Below are positions 1 to 8,082 of a stretch of DNA of 64,000 bases, one piece after another; position 1 is the stretch's first letter; every line of letters begins with the position of its first letter. The DNA is from Arthrobacter sp. E3 (GTDB taxonomy: Bacteria > Actinomycetota > Actinomycetes > Actinomycetales > Micrococcaceae): assembly GCF_017353415.1 (NCBI RefSeq), contig NZ_JAFMPX010000013.1, positions 16,877 to 80,876 of the forward strand, read 5' to 3'. The translations under genes were made by a program, and so were the position numbers. The notes under the pieces are model-generated. The model was given only the letters and a program-made list of their open reading frames with translations, ran no database searches and was not told where the DNA came from.

Positions 1-321
1 GTGCTCGATATCCGTGATCAGTGCCCAGTATTTGTGCCGAACAGTTTCAGGATTGCGTGGGGCGGAGAACTCCGGCACGCTCGCGGTGGCGCCCACCCGG
101 GTGGAAATCCACACCCAGGCACACCAACCCAGGCACAACAGCAGCAGGGCAATTCCGGCCAGCGGCCACCACGGCGAATAGCCTACCGGGGCGTAGAAGA
201 CCGGCTCGTTGAAGATTGGCGCGTTGAAGACGGTGGTGTTCAAGACGGCGGTGTTCAAGGCGGTGGTGTTCAAGGCGGGAGCATGGAAGCCGACGGCGGA
301 AAATAGGGTGTCAGCGGCCAC
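1..321 (-). CDS. DUF4381-like single-pass membrane protein, C-terminus cut by window edge
   Basis: This partial gene reads off the left edge; 107 residues are visible. It starts with GTG at 321, inside the end of the DUF58 gene (stop 311-313), with GGAAAGG seven bases upstream, so it is translationally coupled to that gene. After a short N-terminus come six five-residue repeats (residues about 16-45), then YSPWWPLAGIALLLL, a transmembrane segment ending in Trp. The rest looks cytoplasmic (ETVRHKYWALITDIE). Position after moxR and DUF58 and the PWWP-then-TM layout fit the DUF4381 proteins of MoxR/VWA operons. That assignment is inferred from context; the repeats are seen directly. Confidence 0.75.
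   Translation of the reverse strand, partial: MAADTLFSAVGFHAPALNTTALNTAVLNTTVFNAPIFNEPVFYAPVGYSPWWPLAGIALLLLCLGWCAWVWISTRVGATASVPEFSAPRNPETVRHKYWALITDIEH
187..276 (-). repeat. 15-bp tandem repeats coding six pentapeptides
   Basis: On the minus strand the DNA repeats in 15-base steps and encodes ALNTT, ALNTA, VLNTT, VFNAP, IFNEP and VFYAP. The pattern (hydrophobic)-(L/F)-N-x-x resembles one face of a pentapeptide-repeat helix, but six copies are few for a stable solenoid. It lies just before the transmembrane segment of the membrane protein at 1-321. Confidence 0.8.
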
Positions 322-1192
322 GGCGGTGCCTTTCCAGCAAGAGGAAGATCTGCCCCATAACCTCGCCCGTGGTGGCGATGGACGCCGTGGCTATGCCATG
401 GGTGGAGAGCATCTCGGCCAGGCCGCGGGCGCGTGCGGCCATGGCCTCGGCATAGCTGTGGGCCAGCGCCGGGTCCTGCGCCAGGAACGCCAGGACCGGT
501 TTCATCCCGGCAACATCAAGCGCCGTGCCCTGCACTGCCCGCGGACCTGCCAGTGCGGCGTCGACGATGTGCACCCACAGGACTTCGTGCTGTGCCTGCA
601 ACCGGCGCACCACCTTCGCCAAGCGTGGATCCGCCAGCACGTCGTCGGCGATCACCACCAGCAGCAGGCGTTGGCGGTAGTGGGCTGCCACGTATTCCAG
701 CTGCGACGTGAGGTCGCTGGGCTCATGGTCCAAACCCACCGCGTCCATGTGGCGTAACAGCATCTCCACATGGTGTTCAGTTCCTTTGGCGGGCAGGGCG
801 GCGGTCCCGGCCACGTCGCCATGGACCAGCGAGACCGAGTCCCCATGGCCCAGCGCGAGCAGGCCCAGCACACCCATGGCCATGACAGCCAGGTCCTTCT
901 TGGGTTCCCCGCCCTCGGCCAGCGCCGCCATGTTCCGGCCGGTGTCGGCCACCAGCAGCAGCTGCTGGCGACGCGTGGCAACGTAGCGTTTGATCAGCGG
1001 TTTGCCTGTGCGCGCCGTGGCTTTCCAGTCGATGTCACGCACCTCGTCTCCCGGGACGTAGTCGCGCAAGTCGTCAAAATCCAGGCCGTTGCCACGGAAG
1101 ATCGACGCGTATTCACCCTCGAGGAGGCCCCTGGCCTTGCGGTGGGCAAAGATGTGCATCTTCGACTTCACCGCCGTCAATAGGCTGCCCAT
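311..1192 (-). CDS. DUF58 domain protein (MoxR operon)
   Basis: This 293-residue protein carries the DUF58 signature GLDFDDLRDYVPGDEVRDID-WKATAR at residues about 37-62, followed by a von Willebrand-like strand (LLLVADTGRNM) with a degenerate metal site. It begins six bases after the moxR stop and its own stop lies inside the next gene, so the three form one operon. DUF58 proteins partner MoxR AAA+ ATPases in complexes thought to act on envelope or metal-enzyme assembly; the client here is unknown. Confidence 0.92.
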   Translation of the reverse strand: MGSLLTAVKSKMHIFAHRKARGLLEGEYASIFRGNGLDFDDLRDYVPGDEVRDIDWKATARTGKPLIKRYVATRRQQLLLVADTGRNMAALAEGGEPKKDLAVMAMGVLGLLALGHGDSVSLVHGDVAGTAALPAKGTEHHVEMLLRHMDAVGLDHEPSDLTSQLEYVAAHYRQRLLLVVIADDVLADPRLAKVVRRLQAQHEVLWVHIVDAALAGPRAVQGTALDVAGMKPVLAFLAQDPALAHSYAEAMAARARGLAEMLSTHGIATASIATTGEVMGQIFLLLERHRRGR

Positions 1193-1198
1193 GCAGCC

Positions 1199-2230
1199 CT
1201 AAGGTGTCTGCACGGAGTCAACGATGGCGCCAATGACTTTTTCCACCGGGATGTTCTCAGCCACGGCTTCGAAGCCAAGTATGAGCCGGTGGCGCAGCAC
1301 CCGCTCGGCCAGGGCCTTGATGTCCTCCGGGATGACGTGGTCGCGGCCCTGCAGCAGTGCCAGGGCGCGAGATGCCTGGGTGAAGGCGATGCTGGCTCGG
1401 GGGCTGGCTCCGAATTCAATGAGGCAGGCCAGGGCAGGGTCAATGTAGGCCCCGGCGTGGCGGGTGACGTAGACCAGGCCCACAATGTAGTTCACCAGGG
1501 AGGGGTCCAGATACACCTTCTTCACGGTGGTCTGCAGAGTTCGGACCTCATCCAGCGTTGCCGCGGCCGACGGCGTTGCATCCGGCAGGTATACACCGGC
1601 GTCCATGCGCCGGATCACCTCAGCCTCCTCCACGGGGCTCGGGTAGTCCAGGACGTCCTTGAGCATGAACCTGTCCATCTGCGCCTCAGGCAGTTGGTAG
1701 GTGCCCACTTGATCGATGGGGTTTTGCGTCGCCATGACAAGGAACGGCGACGGCAGTGGATGCACGTGCCCGCCAATCGTGGTTTGGCGTTCCTGCATGG
1801 CTTCCAGCATGGCCGACTGGGTTTTGGCGCTGGAGCGGTTGATCTCATCCAACAACACAATGTTGGCGTGGACGGGGCCCAGTTGGGTGACAAAGGTGCC
1901 CTGGGCGGCGTCGTAAATTTGCGTGCCGACAATGTCACTGGGCAACAGGTCCGGGGTGCACTGGATGCGGCGGAAACGGGCATCGATGGAATCTGCCAGT
2001 GTTTGGGCGGCTGTGGTCTTGGCGAGCCCGGGCACCGACTCCAAAAGCACATGCCCGCCAGTCATCAACGCGATCAACAGCGTCTCGCGCAGCCGGGCCT
2101 GTCCCACCACCTTGTGCTCAAAGCTGTGGGCGATGCGCTGCGAAAGCTGCTGGGCATGAGACAGTTCCGCGGGGTCGAGGTGGAAGCGGACACTGGTGGA
2201 CAACACAGACTTGGGCCTTTCGCCGGGCAC
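1199..2230 (-). CDS. MoxR-family AAA+ ATPase
   Basis: This is a 343-residue AAA+ ATPase of the MoxR branch. Walker A is ESVPGLAKTT (residues 64-73), Walker B IVLLDEINR (124-132), sensor 1 is Asn170 in ATQNP, and the likely arginine finger is in QMDRFML (Arg187). GLAKT in place of the usual GxGKT is typical of MoxR. The start is a GTG at 2230 with no strong ribosome site next to it. It heads the MoxR-DUF58-membrane protein operon and probably acts as its chaperone-like motor. Confidence 0.93.
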   Translation of the reverse strand: MPGERPKSVLSTSVRFHLDPAELSHAQQLSQRIAHSFEHKVVGQARLRETLLIALMTGGHVLLESVPGLAKTTAAQTLADSIDARFRRIQCTPDLLPSDIVGTQIYDAAQGTFVTQLGPVHANIVLLDEINRSSAKTQSAMLEAMQERQTTIGGHVHPLPSPFLVMATQNPIDQVGTYQLPEAQMDRFMLKDVLDYPSPVEEAEVIRRMDAGVYLPDATPSAAATLDEVRTLQTTVKKVYLDPSLVNYIVGLVYVTRHAGAYIDPALACLIEFGASPRASIAFTQASRALALLQGRDHVIPEDIKALAERVLRHRLILGFEAVAENIPVEKVIGAIVDSVQTP

Positions 2231-2345
2231 CGTTATTGACTAAATCCTTGGGGTCAATCACATCCGATCACGGCCAAGGCCGCAATGGGGAGAACTTCCC
2301 ATGCACACCTGTTGGGGGCGCCGGGCAGGTACTACAGTATGGAAC

Positions 2346-2546
2346 ATGAACCAGTTGCCAGCCGCGTATGCAGAATACCTTGAAGGTAGGGACGAAAGCT
2401 TCATTGCCACCGTCTTGCCCATCTTGAAGCAGTCTGTCGCCGAGAAAACGCACGGCGTCTACGTCATCGTCAATTCACACACAGTCCAGGCCCGCACGGA
2501 CCCGGGTGTTCCCTTCGGTGAAGTTCGGGAGGGTGTGGTCGACTGA
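2346..2546 (+). CDS. Small hypothetical protein, possibly leaderless
   Basis: A 66-residue ORF (MNQLPAAYAEYLEGRDESF...) with a normal, mildly acidic composition. No homologue is recognised. An upstream in-frame ATG at 2301 would add 15 residues of unlikely sequence. No ribosome site precedes the 2346 ATG. TACAGT lies about seven bases upstream, where a -10 box would sit for a leaderless transcript, which is common in actinobacteria. It converges on the ROK regulator gene. Probably real, but the function is unknown. Confidence 0.6.
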   Translation: MNQLPAAYAEYLEGRDESFIATVLPILKQSVAEKTHGVYVIVNSHTVQARTDPGVPFGEVREGVVD

Positions 2547-2595
2547 ACAGCCGGCTAGACCTGAGCGGCAGCTTAACCTGAGGGCCAAGCCTGGC

Positions 2596-3858
2596 TTAGG
2601 GCTTGGCGCCCAGCAACAGTTGGGCGGCCGTGGGGTTGAAGGTCTTTTCCATGACCAGGCACGCCGCCCCGAATGCTTCCTCGCCGGAACTGACAATCGT
2701 GCCCACCACCTCCACCGAATGAACGCAGGTGGTGACGCTCAGCTGCGACAACACGGGCGGGATCTGAGCCAAGTAGCTCGCTGCAAGGGCGGGCCAGAAC
2801 GGACCGCCAAAGACAACCCGCTCCACATCAAGCAGGTTAGTCAGGACCGAAACCACCCCTGCCATCCTGCGTGCGGACTGCGCCAGAACCTCGGCAGCAG
2901 CAGGGTTTCCTGCCGCAGCTGCGTGGGCCAGGGCTTCCAAGTCCTCCGCCAGCGGCTTGGGTGAAAGCGGGTCCACGGCGGGCAGCGCTCCAACCTCCCG
3001 CGCATGGGCCACAATGGTCTCGGGCATGCAGGTGACCTTGACACAGCCACGGCGTCCACAATCACAAGTGGGCCCGTCCGGATCGGCAATGATGTGCCCA
3101 ATCTCCCCGACGTTCCCTGAGGAGCCGCGCACCACTTCGTCGTTGAGCACCAGACCGGCACCTATGCCCGTACCAACGTAGACATACACAAAATCGGCGG
3201 TACTGTCCGCACCACCGGCCCACAACTCGGCTACGGCACCTGCCGTCACGTCCTTTTCGATCACCACGGGCAGGCCCGTGCTTTCCTGCAGGATGTCCCG
3301 CAACGGCACCCGCGTCCAGCCTGTCATATGCGGCGGATCCACAACGGTCCCATGAGCGGCATCCAAGGGCCCCGGAGTAGCCACACCAACACCGGCAATT
3401 CGTTGCTCATCCACACCTGACTCGGCGATGATCCGGCGAACCGTGGCACCCATGGCGGCAACGGCGTCGGCTGGGCGGCCCACCAAATCTGTTGCTTCCT
3501 CCTGCGAGAAGATCACTGTGCCCACGGCGTCAAGGAGCGCATAGCTGGTTCGGGAGGGATCAATGTGCAACCCCACTGCGTACATGCCGCGGGGGTTCAG
3601 ACGCAAAATGGTGCGCGGCTTGCCTGGGCCGGAAGTTTCCTTGCCAGCTTCAACAATCAACCCGTTGTCAAGGAGCCTGCGACAAATATTGGAAACGGTT
3701 TGGGCGGCGAGCCCGGCCGAGGCTGCCAGTTCCACCCGGCTGAGCCCTTCCTCAGAGCGCCGGATGGAGTCCAAAATGACTGCCTGATTAAAATCGCCCA
3801 TCTTGGGAAGATTCGTGCCGCGGCGCCGCTGTGGCACACCAAGTTCAGGGTCAGTCAA
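2596..3858 (-). CDS. ROK-family transcriptional regulator
   Basis: This 420-residue protein has an N-terminal winged helix (residues about 22-70, LSRVELAASAGLAAQTVSNI) followed by a ROK sugar-kinase fold. The ROK zinc site is visible: His255 in GEIGH and Cys265, Cys267, Cys272 in CDCGRRGC. The usual Glu after GCx is Lys274 (GCVK), so kinase activity is doubtful and a pure repressor is more likely. The start is TTG, with GGAG six bases upstream. No sugar operon sits beside it, so the ligand cannot be assigned. Confidence 0.9.
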   Translation of the reverse strand: MTDPELGVPQRRRGTNLPKMGDFNQAVILDSIRRSEEGLSRVELAASAGLAAQTVSNICRRLLDNGLIVEAGKETSGPGKPRTILRLNPRGMYAVGLHIDPSRTSYALLDAVGTVIFSQEEATDLVGRPADAVAAMGATVRRIIAESGVDEQRIAGVGVATPGPLDAAHGTVVDPPHMTGWTRVPLRDILQESTGLPVVIEKDVTAGAVAELWAGGADSTADFVYVYVGTGIGAGLVLNDEVVRGSSGNVGEIGHIIADPDGPTCDCGRRGCVKVTCMPETIVAHAREVGALPAVDPLSPKPLAEDLEALAHAAAAGNPAAAEVLAQSARRMAGVVSVLTNLLDVERVVFGGPFWPALAASYLAQIPPVLSQLSVTTCVHSVEVVGTIVSSGEEAFGAACLVMEKTFNPTAAQLLLGAKP

Positions 3859-3986
3859 CTAATTCTCCTTGCCGGATGGATGGTATGCATGGGCCCCATA
3901 TCCTCCAATACCCAGCTGCCAGATTACCCCCAGCTGAACGGGTGTGTACGAACGCCACGGGCAACATCATGATCTTGTGCTTCGAC

Positions 3987-5174
3987 TCAGTCCGTTTCCG
4001 CTGCGGGGCCTGCCACCCTCGTGGACACGGTCACCGTGAACTTGCTGTTGCGCCCCTCCACACGGGTGGGACCCACAATCTTGGACAGCACCTGCTTGTA
4101 GTCCAGGTGACGGTTGTAAACGCACCACAATTCCCCGCCTGGAGCCAGCACCCGGGCGGCTGCGGCAAACAGCTTCAGCGCGATGCCGGCATGGACTGTG
4201 GCCCCAACGTGGAAGGGCGGGTTGAGCACGATCAGTCCGGCCGAACCCGCTGGGAAACTGGACAGCGCGTCGTCGCGAATCACCTCAATTTGGTCCTGCA
4301 GCCCGTTGGCCTTTGCAGTGGCCAGCGTTGACGCCACCGCAGCAGCTGACTGGTCGGTGGCGGAAATGTGCAGTCCGGGCCGGGCTTTGGCCAGGGCCGA
4401 CGCGATGGTGCCGTTGCCAGCTCCCAAATCGATGGCGGTTTCGGTATCTTGGCGCATCGCCGGTATGTACTCCAGCAGGAACCTTGTTCCCACATCAACC
4501 TTGGTGCCGCCGAAGGTGGCCCCATGCGCACACAACCACAGGCCCAGCTCCTCGTGGAACTCACACCGCGGGAAGCTCGACGCCGGGCCCTCCTTGAGCG
4601 GAACGCTGACGAACAGTGGGCGGGACTTTCGCCATGCCCGCCCGGCCGTGACGGAGGAGAAATGTCGTGACAGGACGGTGTTCATGGCGACGGTCATGTG
4701 CTTGATGCGCCCGCCTGCAAAGATCTGCACGTCCGGGTCGGCATGGGCACTGATCAGCTCAGCCACTTCGGCAACTTCCTCCAGGCTGCGCGGCAATTGC
4801 CACAGCACCACGCGTGCACCGGCAAATAGGCTGCCATCCAAGGGTCCGCTGGTGTAGGCACCGGCCAAGTCCAGCCGTGCGGCATTGGCGGCAAGGGCCC
4901 GCTCCCCGGACAGTCCGTCCTGGTGCACCCGCAGCCCGCGCAGCCCGTGAAGGGTTGCCGCAGCCAACGTCAAGGCCCCGTAGCGGTCTCCCACCACAAC
5001 GACCACACCATTTCCGGGGCCGCTGCCTGTCCGGGCCAACGCTGCGGCTGCTTCGTTGAGGATCAGTTCATCGGTGGCGTCGTGGGCAAACAAGTTTGCT
5101 GCCTCAATGTCGGGAAATCTACGCAGTTGCCCGAAGTCGAAGTCGGGGCCGCAAGTGCTGTTGTTATCCTCCAC
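3987..5174 (-). CDS. Class I SAM methyltransferase, RlmG/RsmC-like
   Basis: A 395-residue protein whose C-terminal half is a SAM-binding fold: AIDLGAGNGT (residues 247-256) is motif I and VLNPPFHVG (316-324) is the N6/N2 methyltransferase catalytic motif IV. NPPFH and the two-domain length match RlmG (23S rRNA m2G1835) and RsmC (16S m2G1207) enzymes, with a degenerate N-terminal methyltransferase-like half. Which rRNA base is modified cannot be told from sequence. It starts at a GTG without a ribosome site and diverges from the aquaglyceroporin gene. Confidence 0.88.
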   Translation of the reverse strand: MEDNNSTCGPDFDFGQLRRFPDIEAANLFAHDATDELILNEAAAALARTGSGPGNGVVVVVGDRYGALTLAAATLHGLRGLRVHQDGLSGERALAANAARLDLAGAYTSGPLDGSLFAGARVVLWQLPRSLEEVAEVAELISAHADPDVQIFAGGRIKHMTVAMNTVLSRHFSSVTAGRAWRKSRPLFVSVPLKEGPASSFPRCEFHEELGLWLCAHGATFGGTKVDVGTRFLLEYIPAMRQDTETAIDLGAGNGTIASALAKARPGLHISATDQSAAAVASTLATAKANGLQDQIEVIRDDALSSFPAGSAGLIVLNPPFHVGATVHAGIALKLFAAAARVLAPGGELWCVYNRHLDYKQVLSKIVGPTRVEGRNSKFTVTVSTRVAGPAAETD

Positions 5175-5241
5175 CGGGCTACTCTACAGGGCGGGTTTTC
5201 GCGACCGCACCCGGCTCCCCGTGACCTTGTCCCCGTCTCTG

Positions 5242-5269
5242 GTGACAGGGGTCACGGCAGTCGTATACT
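5242..5269 (+). promoter_or_regulatory. Candidate promoter for the aquaglyceroporin gene
   Basis: GTGACA at 5242-5247 and TATACT at 5264-5269 are separated by 16 bases and lie about 60 bases before the start codon. GTGAC-AGGG-GTCAC forms a short inverted repeat over the -35 region, which could be an operator. Confidence 0.4.
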
Positions 5270-5330
5270 TGTGGCAGTCACCTCAGTCACAGATACGTCG
5301 CCGTCATTGACGACTGGAAGGATGATTCAC

Positions 5331-6323
5331 ATGAGTGAAATTACGCCGTTGCGAAGAGGAATTCGCGAAGGCAGCGGGTTAAAGCGCGTTGGTGGTGTGT
5401 GGGGAGAAATGCTTGCGGAATTCCTCGGCACCTTCGTTTTGATTTGTTTTGGCGACGGAGTCGTCGCCATGGCCGTCGCGGCCCTGCCAGGCAGCGGCCG
5501 CGCAGCCACCGACACCACCATCTTTGCCGCTGCTGGGGACTGGCTGCTCATCACATGGGGTTGGGCGTTCGCCGTCGCCCTCGGCGTTTACGTTGCCGGC
5601 GGAGTGACCGGGGCTCACCTGAACCCGGCGGTCACCTTGGCGTTCGCCGTTCGGCGGAAGTTTGCTTGGAACAAGGTCATACCTTACGTCGTAGCCCAGG
5701 TGGTAGGTGCCTTTGCCGCCGCAGCACTTCTGTACGTGGTGTATTTCAATGCCATCGATGCGTTCAATGCGGCGTCCAAAACCCAACGGAATGAAGCAGG
5801 GGGCCTGGCTACGTTTTCCATCTTCGCCACGTTCCCTGCCCCGTACTTCAAGGGCAACCTGACCGTGCCGTTGATTGACCAAATTGTTGGAACCGCGTTC
5901 CTGATCATCTTGATCGCCGCGATTATCGACATGCGCAACTTGGCGGTCAAGGCCAACCTTGGCCCGCTCATAATCGGTTTCGCTGTCGCCGCGATCGGCA
6001 TGTCCTTTGGCGCCAACGCCGGATATGCCATCAATCCGGCCCGTGACTTTGGCCCACGCGTCTTTGCGTGGATGGCCGGTTGGGGTGAGGTGGCCATGCC
6101 GGGCACCATCACCGGAGTCCCAGGGGCGTTCAGCTGGTACTTCTGGGTTCCCATAGTGGGCCCGCTCATTGGCGGCGTCATCGGCATCCTGGTGTACGAC
6201 TGGTTCATCGGGGACATCCTGCATGCGCGCCGCATTCTGGCCGACCGGGAGGAACTGGCCGCCCGCAAGACGGAGATTGACCCGCCGCCGTCAGAACCCG
6301 GACCGGCAACCCAGGAGTACTAG
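5331..6323 (+). CDS. MIP-family aquaglyceroporin / glycerol facilitator
   Basis: A 330-residue channel of the major intrinsic protein family with six membrane helices. The two pore motifs are HLNPAVT (residues about 97-103) and NPARDFGPR (235-243). The Asp after the second NPA is a mark of glycerol-conducting members (NPARDxGPR), so glycerol or other small polyols are the likely substrates. ATG at 5331 was chosen because GGAAGG lies nine bases upstream; ATG at 5322 is the alternative. A glycerol kinase does not follow. The charged tail (ARRILADREELAARK) is cytoplasmic. Confidence 0.93.
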   Translation: MSEITPLRRGIREGSGLKRVGGVWGEMLAEFLGTFVLICFGDGVVAMAVAALPGSGRAATDTTIFAAAGDWLLITWGWAFAVALGVYVAGGVTGAHLNPAVTLAFAVRRKFAWNKVIPYVVAQVVGAFAAAALLYVVYFNAIDAFNAASKTQRNEAGGLATFSIFATFPAPYFKGNLTVPLIDQIVGTAFLIILIAAIIDMRNLAVKANLGPLIIGFAVAAIGMSFGANAGYAINPARDFGPRVFAWMAGWGEVAMPGTITGVPGAFSWYFWVPIVGPLIGGVIGILVYDWFIGDILHARRILADREELAARKTEIDPPPSEPGPATQEY

Positions 6324-6334
6324 GACTGGCCAAA

Positions 6335-6736
6335 CTAAAGCAGTTCCAACGCCTCCATATAGAGCCATTGCCGTTCTTCACGGACAAAGCTGCTGGTTTC
6401 GGTCAATGAATCCTTCAGCTTGCGGTTTGCCGCGGAGCGGTAGTGGGCCCGGAAGCTGACAACTCCCTGGGTGTCAAACAACCCGCCACCACTGGTGCCA
6501 AGGATTTCCAGCAAATACCACTGCTGGTCAGGATCAAGCTCGAGGCAAGCAGGCCGGGTGGAGGGGTGCCAGGTATGCAGGAGGTAGCTGGCACCCCCCA
6601 CGGCAAAGGCGCTGAAGCGTGAGCGCATCAGCGCCTCCGCTGTGGGCGGGTACAACTGCTGGGCTGTGCCCAGGCTCGTGATGAACTTGGCACAGCAATG
6701 TTCGTAACTCTCGCCACTTTGGCAGGGGCACCTCAT
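6335..6736 (-). CDS. YchJ-family (UPF0225) SEC-C motif protein
   Basis: A 133-residue protein starting MRCPCQSGESYEHCC, the SEC-C zinc motif (CPCxSGxxYxxCC), followed by the YchJ NTF2-like domain with LMRSRFSAF and the usual length for the family. The ATG at 6736 overlaps the stop of the FCD regulator upstream (ATGA), so the two are translationally coupled. Biochemical function is not established for the family. Confidence 0.92.
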   Translation of the reverse strand: MRCPCQSGESYEHCCAKFITSLGTAQQLYPPTAEALMRSRFSAFAVGGASYLLHTWHPSTRPACLELDPDQQWYLLEILGTSGGGLFDTQGVVSFRAHYRSAANRKLKDSLTETSSFVREERQWLYMEALELL

Positions 6737-7485
6737 CGCAGGGGCCGTGTCTGCTCGTGGAACCACTCAATGTGGCCCCTGAGCTCCTGGGCTGCGCGGG
6801 CGCCGTCGTGCTCCAGGACGGCAGCAAATATCTGATCATGCTGTGCACGCAGCGTGGGGACGATTCTCGCCCACCGCTCGTCACTGTCGATGGCGGCACT
6901 GACGTAGCCCTGGATCGCTGAACGCAGGGATTCCATCATGGCGGTGATGACGGCATTGCCGGCCAGTGCACTGAGCTGCACGTGGAAGGCCGCGTCGAGG
7001 ACGTGGAATTCCTCCCTGTCCAGTTGAGGATCAGCCATGGCCGTGAGCAAGGAGCCCAACGCTGTCTCTTGATCGTGGTCGCGTGGCTGGATCGCAGCCT
7101 CCCCGGCCGCCCACGTTTCCATCATGATGCGGGTCTGCACAATGTCAGCAACCGGAAAATGGTTGGTGGCCATGTGCAGACGCAAAGTGGAAGCCAGCCC
7201 CGCACTGGGATTGGCAATGACCACAGCCCCTGACCGCGGTCCCGAACCAGCAGCGGTGCGAACTACCCCCATGGCATCAAGGACACGGATGGCATCACGC
7301 ACAGACGCCCTGGAAATACCGTGTTTCAGGGCCAGTGCACGCTCGCCCGGCAACTGGTCCCCCACCTTGATCCGCCCAGCCTTGAGTTCGTCTTCAATAC
7401 TCTCCAGCACAGCTTCGTAGCTGCGGGCGGCGGGCTCTGCTGGCGGGTTTGGCGCAGCAAGCGGCGCGTTGTTTGGAATGGACAC
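6733..7485 (-). CDS. GntR/FadR-family (FCD) transcriptional regulator
   Basis: A regulator of about 250 residues with a GntR winged helix (GERALALKHGISRASVRDAI, about residues 48-67) and a C-terminal FCD ligand-binding domain. The candidate metal/acid ligands Asp and His lie in VLDAAFHVQLSALAGN and LRGHIEW. GTG at 7485 is the preferred start; a longer frame exists upstream but overlaps the divergent gene at 7594. It is coupled by ATGA to ychJ. The ligand is unknown; FCD regulators often bind carboxylic acids. Confidence 0.85.
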   Translation of the reverse strand: MSIPNNAPLAAPNPPAEPAARSYEAVLESIEDELKAGRIKVGDQLPGERALALKHGISRASVRDAIRVLDAMGVVRTAAGSGPRSGAVVIANPSAGLASTLRLHMATNHFPVADIVQTRIMMETWAAGEAAIQPRDHDQETALGSLLTAMADPQLDREEFHVLDAAFHVQLSALAGNAVITAMMESLRSAIQGYVSAAIDSDERWARIVPTLRAQHDQIFAAVLEHDGARAAQELRGHIEWFHEQTRPLR

Positions 7486-7593
7486 GGCACCATTGTCCCA
7501 TTTTCCTGCACTGCCGGTCTTCCAGCCTTCCCGGCCTGCCACTGCCAAGTCCCGCTCTGCCGTGCCCACATAAATACCTGTAGCCTCGAGCGT

Positions 7594-8061
7594 ATGAACC
7601 ATACGGAGCACCCGCGCGTTGACAAGTTGGAAAAGGCCGAATGCTGGGACTTGCTCAAGTCCCATGTTGTTGGACGGCTCGCCGTCGTGGTGGATGGGCA
7701 TCCGGATATTTTTCCGCTCAACTATGCGGTGGGCAACGGCCATGTGGTGTTCCGTACCGCTGGCGGAACCAAGCTCCAGGGAACCATTGACCAGGCGTTG
7801 GTTGCGCTGGAGATTGACGGGTACGACGACAGCAGCGAGCATGCATGGAGCGTAGTGCTGCGCGGAACGGCCAGGGAAATCACGCACCCTGTGGAGGTCT
7901 CTGCCGCCAATGCACTTCCGCTGGAGCCATGGCAGGGAGGGACGAAGGCACATCTGATCCGGATCGATTCCCTGAGTTTGAGCGGCCGCAGCTTCCCTGT
8001 GACCAGGCCGGACATTTGGAAGACTCCCGTGTCGGATCCTCGCCGGTCATCCTTCGAATAG
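7594..8061 (+). CDS. Pyridoxamine 5'-phosphate oxidase-like flavin-binding protein
   Basis: A 155-residue single-domain protein of the PNPOx-like split-barrel fold. LGRLAVVVDGHPDIFPLNY-type sequence is visible as VVGRLAVVVDGHPDIFPLNY at residues about 25-44, with a C-terminal W-x-T stretch. Such small proteins bind FMN, F420 or haem and include Nim-type nitroimidazole reductases; the substrate here is unknown. The longer frame from 7321 is antisense to the divergent regulator, so ATG at 7594 is used. Confidence 0.88.
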   Translation: MNHTEHPRVDKLEKAECWDLLKSHVVGRLAVVVDGHPDIFPLNYAVGNGHVVFRTAGGTKLQGTIDQALVALEIDGYDDSSEHAWSVVLRGTAREITHPVEVSAANALPLEPWQGGTKAHLIRIDSLSLSGRSFPVTRPDIWKTPVSDPRRSSFE

Positions 8062-8082
8062 TCAACATCGCGGCTTCACAGG

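Noticed and set aside
4923..5330. N-terminal extension of the aquaglyceroporin frame
   Set aside because: It overlaps the methyltransferase gene; a promoter and ribosome site lie just before 5331.
7486..7953. N-terminal extension of the FCD regulator frame
   Set aside because: It is antisense to the flavin-binding protein gene and absent from the GntR fold.
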